Of a stretch of DNA of 64,000 nucleotides, positions 26,541-35,111 are shown piece by piece (position 1 is the stretch's first letter; the number at the start of each line of letters is the position of its first letter). This DNA comes from CAG-791 sp045130475. Its GTDB lineage: Bacteria > Bacillota > Clostridia > Lachnospirales > Lachnospiraceae. Under the pieces are notes generated by a model, which searched no databases, was not told where the DNA came from, and saw only the letters and a list, made by a program, of their open reading frames with translations. Location of the stretch: NCBI GenBank assembly GCA_045130475.1, contig JBGUPU010000034.1, forward strand, positions 48,510-112,509, written 5' to 3'. The position numbers and the translations under genes were made by a program.

Positions 26541-27533
26541 ATGCAAAACAATATGGAATTGATTCCCGAGTTCCAGACTCTCGTTGACAAGGCAAAAGAG
26601 CGGAATACAGGCAAGCCCATGCGTGTTGCCATTGCCGGAGCAGACGCGGAGAATATCCTTAAGGGCGCTTTTATGGCACAGGATGAGGGATTCGCCGAAC
26701 CGATCCTGATCGGAAATTACAAGAAGATCAACCAGACGCTGGAACGTCTGGGTCTGGCGGACCGCAAATTTGATCTCCAGCCGGTCAGCAATGATACGAA
26801 TGTCGTCCAGTATGCCATCGAGATGATCCAGGCCGGCAGTGCGGATGCCCTCATGCGCGGCAATACCCAGACCCGTGATTTCCTGATGCCTGTACTCAAC
26901 AAGGTCAACCACCTGATCCGCCCGGAAAGGCTCCTGACACATATCGTTATGATCAAGATCCCAACCTACCACAAGATGCTTGCTATCTCCGATGTCACGC
27001 TTCTGGTCAATCCCTCCATCGAGGAGCGCAAGAAGGTCATCGTCAATATGGTCGACGCCCTTCATGTCTTCGGAGTCAAGAATCCCAACATCGGTCTGCT
27101 CTCCCTCATCGAGAAACCCGCCTTCCATATGAAGGACACTGTCGAAGCACAGACCATTCTTATTGACCACGAGGATGAGCCGATCGCCAACTGCAACCTG
27201 GTCGGACCGATCACCTGGGACCTGATGCTCAACAAAGAAGCCGCCCGCCTCAAAGGATATGACAATCCCGCCTGCGGCGAATTTGACGGTGTTGTCGTCA
27301 CCAATCTCATGACCGGCAACCTGATCGTCAAGGTACTGGATACCAGCTGCGGTGCCTACAACTGCGGCATCCTGATCGGCGCCAATATTCCCATCGCCAT
27401 CACCGGCCGAAGCGAATCTGCCAGGGAGGCCTTCCTGTCCGTGGCAGCCTGTGCAGCCATGAATGCATCCCCCAGACATAAGATCTATTTCGGAGAGGAT
27501 CATATTCAGGGCGGGCTGGGCCTGGACCATTGA
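26541..27533 (+). CDS. phosphate acetyl/butyryltransferase family protein
   Basis: The family moves acyl groups between CoA and phosphate, as in Pta or Ptb. The 330-residue protein has LMRGNTQTRDFLMPVLN, DVTLLVNPSIEERK and the C-terminal PIAITGRSESAREAFLS motifs of the PTA_PTB fold. The sequence resembles phosphate butyryltransferases more than classical Pta, but substrate is not settled and no butyrate or acetate kinase gene is adjacent. AAGGAGA precedes ATG 26541. It follows hppA by 22 bases on the plus strand and ends at a strong terminator, so the two form an operon. Confidence 0.85.
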   Translation: MQNNMELIPEFQTLVDKAKERNTGKPMRVAIAGADAENILKGAFMAQDEGFAEPILIGNYKKINQTLERLGLADRKFDLQPVSNDTNVVQYAIEMIQAGSADALMRGNTQTRDFLMPVLNKVNHLIRPERLLTHIVMIKIPTYHKMLAISDVTLLVNPSIEERKKVIVNMVDALHVFGVKNPNIGLLSLIEKPAFHMKDTVEAQTILIDHEDEPIANCNLVGPITWDLMLNKEAARLKGYDNPACGEFDGVVVTNLMTGNLIVKVLDTSCGAYNCGILIGANIPIAITGRSESAREAFLSVAACAAMNASPRHKIYFGEDHIQGGLGLDH

Positions 27534-27575
27534 TCCGCAAATTGGTCCTGTGACCAAAAAAAGTCAAACCAGCTT

Positions 27576-27622
27576 ACGGAATAAAAAAGAACCTGCATCA
27601 TGCAGGTTCTTTTTTATTCCGT
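27576..27622. terminator. strong terminator after the hppA-ptb operon
   Basis: A 23-bp perfect inverted repeat (27576-27598 with 27600-27622) contains the GC core AACCTGCAT/ATGCAGGTT with flanking A- and T-runs. It can serve both strands, including the oppositely oriented sugar transferase gene. Confidence 0.92.
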
Positions 27623-27740
27623 ACCCTTATGTTTGAAGGATCTTTTTATGCAGTGCCCTCGCGTTTAGAGGGTCTTTATATTCGGCGCCTTTGTGTTTGA
27701 AGGATACTTTTTTATTCGGCCCCCTCGTGTTTGAGGACGA
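27623..27740. repeat. degenerate 32-34-bp tandem repeat at the 3' end of the sugar transferase gene
   Basis: Four imperfect units of the form CCTTCAAACACAAGGGCGCCGAATAAAAA (minus strand) have core motifs at 27630, 27662, 27694 and 27728. The last copy is the real end of the coding sequence, including its stop codon; the others lie just downstream, so the gene end seems to have been duplicated. Each unit holds a tiny stem. Confidence 0.75.
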
Positions 27741-29169
27741 CAGATACAGTCTTGAGAAGGATCTGGAAATCCAGTTCCGGGCTCCAGTTCTGAATATATT
27801 CGCGGTCCAGACGGACGACCTCTTCGAAATCAGTGATCCCGCTGCGGCCGCTGATCTGCCACAGTCCGGTGATGCCGGGTTTGATACTCATACGCACGCG
27901 GTGGTGAAGATCATATTTTTCCCATTCATCCAGGGTCGGGGGGCGTGTTCCTACCAGGCTCATCTCACCCTTGAGGACATTCCAGAACTGCGGGAATTCA
28001 TCCAGGGAAGTACGGCGGATAAAGTTGCCGATGCCCATAGGTCTTCCGTTTTTGTCCTTCTTCTCGCTGCCGATGATTCGCGGATCATCGTCCATCTTGA
28101 ACATCATGCCGTCCTGGATCTTGTTCTGAGCCATCAGGGCTTTTTTGCGTTCCTCCGCATCCATATACATGCTCCGGAACTTATACATGTTAAACTGCTT
28201 TCCGTTTTTGCCTATGCGCTTCTGCGTAAAGAAAATCGGGCCCGGGGACTTGATGTAGATCATCGGCGCAATAAAGATAAAGATGATCGCCGTCAGAATA
28301 CATCCCACGATACCGCCGGCAATATCCACACAGCGCTTGAAAGCCAGCTCGCGGATCGAGACGATGCGGAGGCTGTTGGTCAGCACCTTGTAGTTGCCGA
28401 TCTTCTCGACTTCCTGTGTCCCCATCCGGCTGTCATTGAGGGCTGAGATACAGTAATGGACTGTAATACCCATATTGAGAAGGCTGTCCACCATCTCAAC
28501 AGGATAGGGCAGATTGTCAGGCTGATATAAAAACACCTCATCCACCCAGTGGCGGCCGATATAAAAGAGAATATTCTCTCCCCGTCCCAGGACCGGGATA
28601 CCTCTTAATTCCTTTTCATCAGCGGAGGCCTGATCCATCAGGATGATTCCCGAAATAAAGTAATCGTGAAAAGAGTTATCGGAAAGATTATTGATGACCT
28701 CCTCCACCAGATGGCTGGAAGTGATGACCATCAGTGATCTCTGCCCCTTCTTATCTCCCCGCGTGCCAAGAACCCTTTTCTTGTTGATCATGCGCACCGT
28801 GAAGGATACAAAGAAGAACAGCACTGCGGTCAGGCCGGTCAGCAGTCGTGAGATCAGATTGGTCTGGTGGACCGAGAAAAGGTAGACCAGGTTCAGGATC
28901 TCAACTGTGACAATATATCGAAAAACGCATATCAGCTCCGTCCAGGTGCTGCGCCGGAGTACATTTTTGTAGCTCTCGGAAAACAGCACAACGATGAGCT
29001 GGCAGATCAGATATACAATTCCCTGATAGCGGTACAGGACGATCCTGTACGGATTGGATACTCCGCGGAGGATCCAAAAGCTCGCCACGTAACATACCTG
29101 GAACACGATGAGATCAAGCACCATGAAGTCCAGGTGCTTCAGCCATCCTGTTTTTTCTTTTTTATACAT
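27712..29169 (-). CDS. undecaprenyl-phosphate sugar phosphotransferase (WcaJ/WbaP-like)
   Basis: The enzyme places the first sugar phosphate on the lipid carrier for exopolysaccharide or capsule. The 485-residue protein has about four N-terminal membrane helices, a soluble middle region with a nucleotide-binding-like fold, another helix (VGCILTAIIFIFIAPMIYI) and a C-terminal bacterial sugar transferase domain: SPGPIFFTQKRIGKNGK, YKFRSM, RRTSLDEFPQFWNVLKGEMS and GLWQISGRS. ATG 29169 with AGGGAG upstream is preferred to the ATG at 29208. The sugar is unknown. It is downstream of glmS on the same strand, and its 3' end is duplicated as a tandem repeat. Confidence 0.93.
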   Translation of the reverse strand: MYKKEKTGWLKHLDFMVLDLIVFQVCYVASFWILRGVSNPYRIVLYRYQGIVYLICQLIVVLFSESYKNVLRRSTWTELICVFRYIVTVEILNLVYLFSVHQTNLISRLLTGLTAVLFFFVSFTVRMINKKRVLGTRGDKKGQRSLMVITSSHLVEEVINNLSDNSFHDYFISGIILMDQASADEKELRGIPVLGRGENILFYIGRHWVDEVFLYQPDNLPYPVEMVDSLLNMGITVHYCISALNDSRMGTQEVEKIGNYKVLTNSLRIVSIRELAFKRCVDIAGGIVGCILTAIIFIFIAPMIYIKSPGPIFFTQKRIGKNGKQFNMYKFRSMYMDAEERKKALMAQNKIQDGMMFKMDDDPRIIGSEKKDKNGRPMGIGNFIRRTSLDEFPQFWNVLKGEMSLVGTRPPTLDEWEKYDLHHRVRMSIKPGITGLWQISGRSGITDFEEVVRLDREYIQNWSPELDFQILLKTVSVVLKHEGAE

Positions 29170-29307
29170 ATAAAACTCCCTGAAGGAGGACTGATTTTCC
29201 CACAGCAAATTCCTCAGGTGCAGGATACGTCCGTGAATCCCGCGTCCGGCCGCTTAATAAGAGGCCGGGACTTCCCTGCTGATCAAAATCAGGCAGCTGC
29301 CCTGGAA

Positions 29308-31146
29308 TCATTCCACCGTCACGCTCTTTGCGAGGTTTCTGGGCTTGTCAACATCCAGTCCCTTGGCGACACTGATATAATAAGCCATCAACTGAAGCGG
29401 GATGATCGCCAGACTGTTTGCAAAGTGAGGATCCGTACGGGGTACATATACTGTGAAATTCGCCGTGTCCTCGACACTGTAATTTCCGTATGAAGTAAGG
29501 CCCATGAGGTATGCGCCGCGGCTCTTGACTTCGACCATGTTGCTGATGGTCTTCTCGAAGAGCTCGGGCTGTGTAAGAGAACCGACTACAAGAGTTCCGT
29601 CCTCGATCAGGCTGATCGTGCCGTGCTTGAGCTCGCCCGCCGCATAGGCTTCGGAGTGCACGTAGCTGATCTCCTTCATCTTCAGGCTGCCCTCGAGGCA
29701 GATGGCATAGTCCACCCCGCGGCCGATGAAGAAGACGTCATGGGCATTGGAGAACTTGGAGGCAAACCACTGGATCCTCTCCTTGTCCTCTAAAAGACCT
29801 TCGATCTGCTTTGGAAGCTTCTCAATGTCGGCGATAAAGCGCTGATACTGCTCGTCGTCAATATTACCGCGCACTCTGCCGAACTCAATACCAAGCAGGT
29901 AGCCCGCCACCAGCTGTGTGGAATAGGCCTTGGTCGTTGCAACGGCAATTTCGGGGCCTGCCAGTGTATAGAGGACATTGTCCGCCTCTCTGGCGATCGA
30001 AGAACCGATGACATTGACAATGCCCAGGGTCTTTGCCCCCAGTTCCCTGGCTTCGCGCAGGGCGGCCAGGGAATCCGCGGTCTCGCCGGACTGGCTGATG
30101 ACGATGACCAGTGTGTTGTCACTCAGAATGGGCTTTCTATAGCGGAATTCGCTTCCCAGCTCCACGCGGACAGGAATTCGGGTCAGGTCTTCAATCACAT
30201 ACTGCAGCGTAATGCCGACATGATAGGCGCTGCCGCAGGCAACGATATTTATATCCCGGAGATTGAGGATTTCCTCTTCAGTCAGGGAGATGCCCTCCAG
30301 GCTGACCTTTCCGTCTTTGATGATGGCATTGATGGTATCCTGGACTGCCTTGGGCTGCTCATGGATCTCCTTCATCATGAAATGCTCGAATCCGCCCTTC
30401 TCGGCAGCTTCCGCATCCCATTTGATCTCAGTCAGTTCTTTCTGGATTTCTTCCTGATCCAGGTTGTAGAACTTTGCGCTGCCCGCGCCGAGTCTGCCGA
30501 TCTCGTTGTTGCCGATATAGTAGACATTTCTGGTATAGCGCAGGATCGCGGGAACATCAGAGGCAATATATGTCTCACCTTCCTCGACACCGATGATCAT
30601 GGGGCTGTCCTTGCGGGCGACAAAAATCTCGTCGGGATATTCCTTGAACATGATGGCCAGGGCGTAGGAACCGCGGACGCGGACCATGGTGCGCACGATG
30701 GCATCAATGGGACCCATGTTATATTTTTTGAGATAATAATCGACCATCTTGATCGCAACTTCGGTATCTGTCTCCGAGTGGAAGGAATAGCCCTTGCGGA
30801 CGAGCTTTTCACGAAGCTCCTTGTAGTTGTCGATGATTCCGTTGTGAACACCGATAATGGAACGGTCATCCGTGCAGTGCGGGTGCGCGTTGTCCTCAGA
30901 GGGCTCGCCGTGGGTAGCCCAGCGGGTGTGTCCGATACCGCAGCATCCGATCATGGTTTCGCCGTTGTTGGTCTTTTCGGATAGAATTTTCAGACGTCCT
31001 TTGGCCTTGACGATCTCGGGCTCAGAGACGCCGTCCCGGACTGCAAGACCGGCGGAATCATATCCTCTGTATTCCAGCTTAGAAAGACCGTCCAGGAGGA
31101 TCGGCGCTGCCTGCTGGGTTCCTATATATCCGACAATTCCACACAT
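29308..31146 (-). CDS. glmS: glucosamine-fructose-6-phosphate aminotransferase
   Basis: GlmS makes glucosamine-6-phosphate from fructose-6-phosphate and glutamine, the entry to amino-sugar and peptidoglycan synthesis. The 612-residue protein begins MCGIVGYIG with the catalytic Cys2 glutaminase, followed by two SIS domains (CGSAYHVG, SQSGETADSLAAL) and the terminal NLAKSVTVE. AGGAG precedes ATG 31146. Only 101 bases separate it from the glycosyltransferase gene upstream, and these contain no glmS ribozyme, although one sits before nagB 5 kb away. Confidence 0.97.
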   Translation of the reverse strand: MCGIVGYIGTQQAAPILLDGLSKLEYRGYDSAGLAVRDGVSEPEIVKAKGRLKILSEKTNNGETMIGCCGIGHTRWATHGEPSEDNAHPHCTDDRSIIGVHNGIIDNYKELREKLVRKGYSFHSETDTEVAIKMVDYYLKKYNMGPIDAIVRTMVRVRGSYALAIMFKEYPDEIFVARKDSPMIIGVEEGETYIASDVPAILRYTRNVYYIGNNEIGRLGAGSAKFYNLDQEEIQKELTEIKWDAEAAEKGGFEHFMMKEIHEQPKAVQDTINAIIKDGKVSLEGISLTEEEILNLRDINIVACGSAYHVGITLQYVIEDLTRIPVRVELGSEFRYRKPILSDNTLVIVISQSGETADSLAALREARELGAKTLGIVNVIGSSIAREADNVLYTLAGPEIAVATTKAYSTQLVAGYLLGIEFGRVRGNIDDEQYQRFIADIEKLPKQIEGLLEDKERIQWFASKFSNAHDVFFIGRGVDYAICLEGSLKMKEISYVHSEAYAAGELKHGTISLIEDGTLVVGSLTQPELFEKTISNMVEVKSRGAYLMGLTSYGNYSVEDTANFTVYVPRTDPHFANSLAIIPLQLMAYYISVAKGLDVDKPRNLAKSVTVE

Positions 31147-31211
31147 ATTATTATTCTCCTATAAAAAATAAAACCTGAAAGTGTGTTCGTCATTCTCCTG
31201 CCGTTTCCTGT

Positions 31212-31235
31212 CCGGCCGATACAAAATCCGGCCGG
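31212..31235. other. GC-rich hairpin between glycosyltransferase gene and glmS
   Basis: CCGGCCG (31212-31218) pairs with CGGCCGG (31229-31235). No T-run follows on the minus strand, so termination is uncertain; glmS may be partly read from upstream. Confidence 0.45.
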
Positions 31236-31247
31236 CTCAGTATCCGG

Positions 31248-32279
31248 TCAGTTAAAATTGAAAATGCGCTGCGCAAGGCGGTACAAGGTGATCACTGCCG
31301 CGCGCGGCAGGCGTCTGTTGACATTCATTGCTCTTCCCAGTATGCGTCTGCGCATCTTTTTCCAGAGAGCCTCATCTTTGCTGTGGAGATACTCCCAGGT
31401 CTCGTCACGCAGCTGCAGATGCTCCGGTGTTCCCGAGCGCAGGGACAGAACTGAGGTAACCGTAGTAATGATCTCCAGATAGTTGAACATATACTGTCTG
31501 AGCGCCTTGCGGTCCCCGATCATCTCCTGACACTCCGGATCTGTGAAATGATCGATCATGATACGGTTGACGCGGGCCTGCTGGTCCAGTCTTTTGATCA
31601 TGACGTCCTCGTGGACCGACTGGTCCTCGCGTCCGATAAAATAATAATAGAAATTGACATCCAGATAGTACATCCGCTGAACGTAAGGGAGCGGATTAAA
31701 TACATAAATGTTGTCAACGTAGAAAGTATGCTCCGGGAGCTTCAGCCCGCTGTCACGGAGCATCTGCGTGCGGAAGATCGCAGAGTGCATGAGGATGTAT
31801 TTTCCTACAGGGAAGCGGTTTGCCTCATCCCAGGAAAACACGCGGCCGACCGGCAGGCAGTGCCTGTACTGCATGACATTGTGACGGTTCTGGTCCTCCT
31901 TGTTGTAGACAAAATTGCTGATGAGAAGATCCAGGGCAGGTTCCTCGCCGGAAAAGCGGCGCAGGACGTCGAGAATGCTCTTAAAGGCACTGGCACGGAC
32001 CTTGTCATCACTGTCGACAACCTTAAAATACAGACCGCTTGCGTTTTCTATTCCGGTGTTGACCGCTCCGCCGTGTCCCTTGTTGGGCTGGTGGATGGCC
32101 CGGATGATCCCGGGATGTTCTGCTGCCAGGCGGTCAGCGATCTCCGCCGTCCTGTCCGTCGAGCCGTCATCCACGATCAGAATCTCCACCTCCTCTCCTC
32201 CCACCAGGAGCGAGCGGATGCAGTTTTCCATATATCCTTCGGAATTATAGCAGGGGACGGCAATAGATAACAGTTTCAT
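31248..32279 (-). CDS. family 2 glycosyltransferase
   Basis: The 343-residue protein is a GT-A glycosyltransferase. SIAVPCYNSEGYMENCI and LIVDDGSTDRTAEIAD open the nucleotide-sugar domain and FKVVDSDDKV gives the metal-binding DSD. The C-terminal third has aromatic and basic helices (YYYFIGREDQSVHED). It has no obvious membrane helix. The sugar and acceptor are unknown, but the neighbours glmS and a lipid-carrier sugar transferase point to cell-surface polysaccharide. Start ATG 32279 follows GGAGG at 11 bases. Confidence 0.9.
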   Translation of the reverse strand: MKLLSIAVPCYNSEGYMENCIRSLLVGGEEVEILIVDDGSTDRTAEIADRLAAEHPGIIRAIHQPNKGHGGAVNTGIENASGLYFKVVDSDDKVRASAFKSILDVLRRFSGEEPALDLLISNFVYNKEDQNRHNVMQYRHCLPVGRVFSWDEANRFPVGKYILMHSAIFRTQMLRDSGLKLPEHTFYVDNIYVFNPLPYVQRMYYLDVNFYYYFIGREDQSVHEDVMIKRLDQQARVNRIMIDHFTDPECQEMIGDRKALRQYMFNYLEIITTVTSVLSLRSGTPEHLQLRDETWEYLHSKDEALWKKMRRRILGRAMNVNRRLPRAAVITLYRLAQRIFNFN

Positions 32280-32315
32280 TTATGTATAAGCCTCCTGTTT
32301 ACTGTAATATAGACA

Positions 32316-32377
32316 CTGTATGTTCATACAGCCGGCCGTGGAAATAAAGGCCGGCACAGCGTCTCAGGATACGCTGT
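32316..32377. other. three consecutive hairpins after mutY
   Basis: Stems occur at 32316-32331, 32331-32355 (GCCGGCC with GGCCGGC) and 32356-32377 (ACAGCG with CGCTGT). They fill the 176-base gap 32280-32455 and probably end the mutY transcript; no promoter for the glycosyltransferase was recognised. Confidence 0.5.
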
Positions 32378-32455
32378 TTTGTCTGAACACAGATAGAATA
32401 TTTTACCACAAAACAAGCGTCTTGTACCATATTCAGAAAAATTTCATACAATGCA

Positions 32456-33550
32456 TCATAAATGCTCTTTTCCTGCAGAATTTCTTCTGCCGGGAAAGTA
32501 TGCCGAATAGGCGCTGGGCAGAGCGTACTTGTCCTCAATATCAGAAATTGCGGCTATAAGGCAGTTTTCCGCGGCGGGAGCATACCCGGACAAGCTTGCT
32601 ATGCGGATCTCATAGCCGTGCATATGCCATTCCCTGTGGGTAAAAATATGCTTTGTATCCGGAAGACGCCGGATGTGAAGAGGGTCACAGCCATATTCCC
32701 TCACCCTCAGGACAGCCTCCGACTCGCTCAGCCAACCGCTTTCATTGGGAAATTCGTAAAGCCCTGCCAGAAGGCCCCGGTCAGGGCGCCTTCGCAGAAG
32801 GATCCTGTCATCGTCCCGTATGACAAGGATCGTGCGCTTTTCAACTCCACGCGCCTTTTTCTCGGGCATGACGGGCAGTTCAGCCGTCCTGCCCTGCTCC
32901 AGAGCGCGGCAATGCTGCTGCAGGGGGCACTCCCCGCAGGCCGGTGAAGCGCCGGGAGTACAGATCACCGCCCCCAGATCCATCAGGGCCTGGTTAAAGT
33001 CCCCGGGATTGTCCCGGGGCATCTGTTTGAGAAAGAAGGAAGCCGCAGCCGCCCCGGCAGCCGCAGTCCGGATCTCCTTCTCATAGAGTGCCAGTCTGGA
33101 GAATACCCGCAGCAGATTTCCGTCGACCGCGGGGATTTTCTCGCCGAAGGCAATGGAGGCGATCGCGGCAGCTGTATAGGGTCCTATGCCGGGAAGCCTT
33201 TTCAGCTCTTCTGCACTTTCGGGCATCTCACCGCCGTATTCGCTCACAAGAAGCCTGGCCGCCTTCTGCAGGTTTCTTGCTCTGCTGTAATAGCCAAGTC
33301 CTTCCCACAGCTTCAGGCAGGTATCCTCATCCGCCTCTGCCAGGGCACTGATGTCCGGGAAGCGCTCCAGAAAACGGGTATAATATCCCCTTACGGCCTC
33401 TACCCGCGTCTGCTGCAGCATGATCTCCGAGATCCAGACATGATAGGCGGACGGATCATCCCGCCAGGGGAGGCTGCGCCGGTTTTCCCTGTACCAGGCA
33501 AGGAGGGGACCGCTAATACCCGGAAGGGGGTTTTTTTCTTTCTCTTTCAA
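32456..33550 (-). CDS. mutY: adenine DNA glycosylase
   Basis: MutY removes adenine mispaired with 8-oxoguanine. The 364-residue protein has the helix-hairpin-helix with LPGIGPYTAAAIASIAFG, the catalytic pair in LQQTRVE and AVDGNLLRVFSR, the 4Fe-4S loop CTPGASPACGECPLQQHC, and a C-terminal NUDIX-like domain that reads the 8-oxoG strand. The true start is TTG 33550: AAAAGGAG lies 8 bases upstream and homology begins here; the frame extending to 33694 and the nearby out-of-frame ATG are rejected. It lies between glmM and the glycosyltransferase gene. Confidence 0.93.
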   Translation of the reverse strand: MKEKEKNPLPGISGPLLAWYRENRRSLPWRDDPSAYHVWISEIMLQQTRVEAVRGYYTRFLERFPDISALAEADEDTCLKLWEGLGYYSRARNLQKAARLLVSEYGGEMPESAEELKRLPGIGPYTAAAIASIAFGEKIPAVDGNLLRVFSRLALYEKEIRTAAAGAAAASFFLKQMPRDNPGDFNQALMDLGAVICTPGASPACGECPLQQHCRALEQGRTAELPVMPEKKARGVEKRTILVIRDDDRILLRRRPDRGLLAGLYEFPNESGWLSESEAVLRVREYGCDPLHIRRLPDTKHIFTHREWHMHGYEIRIASLSGYAPAAENCLIAAISDIEDKYALPSAYSAYFPGRRNSAGKEHL

Positions 33551-33657
33551 TACATAATCTCCTTTTTTCCGGGATCCGGGGATCAGCCCCCGACCGTCTG
33601 CGCAGCGCGAAAAGCAGAACCGCATGTTTGAAACAAAAATACATAGAACACACAGAA

Positions 33658-33691
33658 AGGTGCCCGCCCGGCTATGACCGGGAAGGCACCT
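33658..33691 (-). terminator. terminator after glmM
   Basis: A two-part stem AGGTGCC/GGCACCT with inner CCCGG/CCGGG lies 34 bases after the glmM stop and is followed on the minus strand by TTTCTGTG. Confidence 0.65.
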
Positions 33692-33724
33692 CACAGCAGG
33701 ATCTCATCCTGTCTCGTTCATTGA

Positions 33725-35071
33725 TCAGACAAGGTGTCCCTTGTCGGCGATGACTTTGATCACAGAATCGACGAGTTTTTCACAGAGTTCGTCGCTTCCT
33801 GCTTCGACCATGACACGGATCACGGGCTCAGTGCCGCTCTCGCGGACAAGGATGCGGCCTTCGTCTCCGAGTTCGTCCGCAACCTTCTGTACCTGTGCCT
33901 GTACATCAGGGTCGTTCTGTGCGTCAGGTTTGGACTTGACGCGTACGTTCTTGAGCACCTGGGGATAGAACACAACCGGTGCTGCAAGCTCACTCATGGG
34001 CTTGCCTTTGGCCAGCATGACTTCCATCATCTTGAGGGAGGTCAGGATGCCGTCGCCTGTGGTAGCATATTTAGTGAAAATAATATGGCCGCTCTGCTCT
34101 CCGCCGATACGATGGCCGTTTTGGACCATGTTCTCGTAGACATACTTGTCGCCTACTTTGGTCTTCTCATAATTGATGCCGACCTTGTCCAGGGCCTTGT
34201 AAAGCCCGAAATTGCTCATGACAGTAGTCACGACAGTATTGTTGAGCAGCTTGTCGCGCTCCTTCATGTACAGACCGTAGATGTAAAGGATATGGTCTCC
34301 GGTGATGACATTTCCCTTCTCATCAACACACAGGCAGCGGTCCGCATCGCCGTCATAGGCGAATCCGACGTCCAGGCCGTTGTCCACGACGAACTTCTGC
34401 AGATGTTCAATGTGGGTACTGCCGCAGTCTGTATTGATATTGTATCCGTCCGGCTCCGCGTTCATGACGTAGGTCTTTGCTCCGAGAGCATCGAACACGC
34501 CCTTTGCGATGGACCATGCAGCGCCGTTGGCGACATCAAGTCCCACGCGTTTGTGCTTGAAGCTGAACTTGGACATGGAGATGAGATATCCGATATAGCG
34601 GTTGCGTCCGGCGACATAGTCGACAGTGCGCCCGATCTCGTGACCGCAGGCCACAGGAATCTCAAGTTTTCCGTCGATATAATCCTCGACCTGAAGGATC
34701 GTCTCTTCATCCATCTTCTCGCCGTTGGTGTTGAGAAGCTTGATCCCGTTGTCGTAGTAGGGATTGTGGGAGGCGGAGATCATGATTCCGCAGTCAAAAT
34801 CGTCGACACGGGTGATGTATGCGACGGAAGGGGTCGTCGTAACATGCATGATATAGGCATCCGCACCGGAGGCCATCAGGCCTGTGCAGAGCGCATACTC
34901 AAACATATAGCTGCTGCGCCTGGTATCCTTGCCGATCACGACCTTGGCCTTTTTGTTGAGGCGTGCACCATAATACCAGCCCAGGAAACGGCCGATCTGG
35001 ATCGCATGCTCGAATGTAAGTACCTTATTGGCTTCGCCGCGGAAGCCGTCTGTTCCGAAATATTTGCCCAT
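33725..35071 (-). CDS. glmM: phosphoglucosamine mutase
   Basis: GlmM converts glucosamine-6-phosphate to glucosamine-1-phosphate for UDP-GlcNAc and cell wall synthesis. The 448-residue protein begins KYFGTDGFRGEAN and has the phosphoserine loop ISASHNPYYDNGIK near residue 100, the Mg site DGDADR near 240 and RESGTEPVIRVM near the end. It follows nagB by 40 bases and should be on the same transcript, behind the ribozyme leader. A terminator closes it. Confidence 0.96.
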   Translation of the reverse strand: MGKYFGTDGFRGEANKVLTFEHAIQIGRFLGWYYGARLNKKAKVVIGKDTRRSSYMFEYALCTGLMASGADAYIMHVTTTPSVAYITRVDDFDCGIMISASHNPYYDNGIKLLNTNGEKMDEETILQVEDYIDGKLEIPVACGHEIGRTVDYVAGRNRYIGYLISMSKFSFKHKRVGLDVANGAAWSIAKGVFDALGAKTYVMNAEPDGYNINTDCGSTHIEHLQKFVVDNGLDVGFAYDGDADRCLCVDEKGNVITGDHILYIYGLYMKERDKLLNNTVVTTVMSNFGLYKALDKVGINYEKTKVGDKYVYENMVQNGHRIGGEQSGHIIFTKYATTGDGILTSLKMMEVMLAKGKPMSELAAPVVFYPQVLKNVRVKSKPDAQNDPDVQAQVQKVADELGDEGRILVRESGTEPVIRVMVEAGSDELCEKLVDSVIKVIADKGHLV

Positions 35072-35111
35072 TTATACCTCCTGGCAAAACGTACACACAC
35101 GCAGCCGCAGA

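Noticed and set aside
26457..27557. 366-codon minus-strand frame, and 25310-26380
   Set aside because: Both are shadows of ptb and hppA on the plus strand, with no ribosome site and no recognised domain.
31147..31260. glmS ribozyme directly before glmS
   Set aside because: The gap is too short and lacks GCGCC, GACGAGG and TCGGCGGAT; the element is before nagB.
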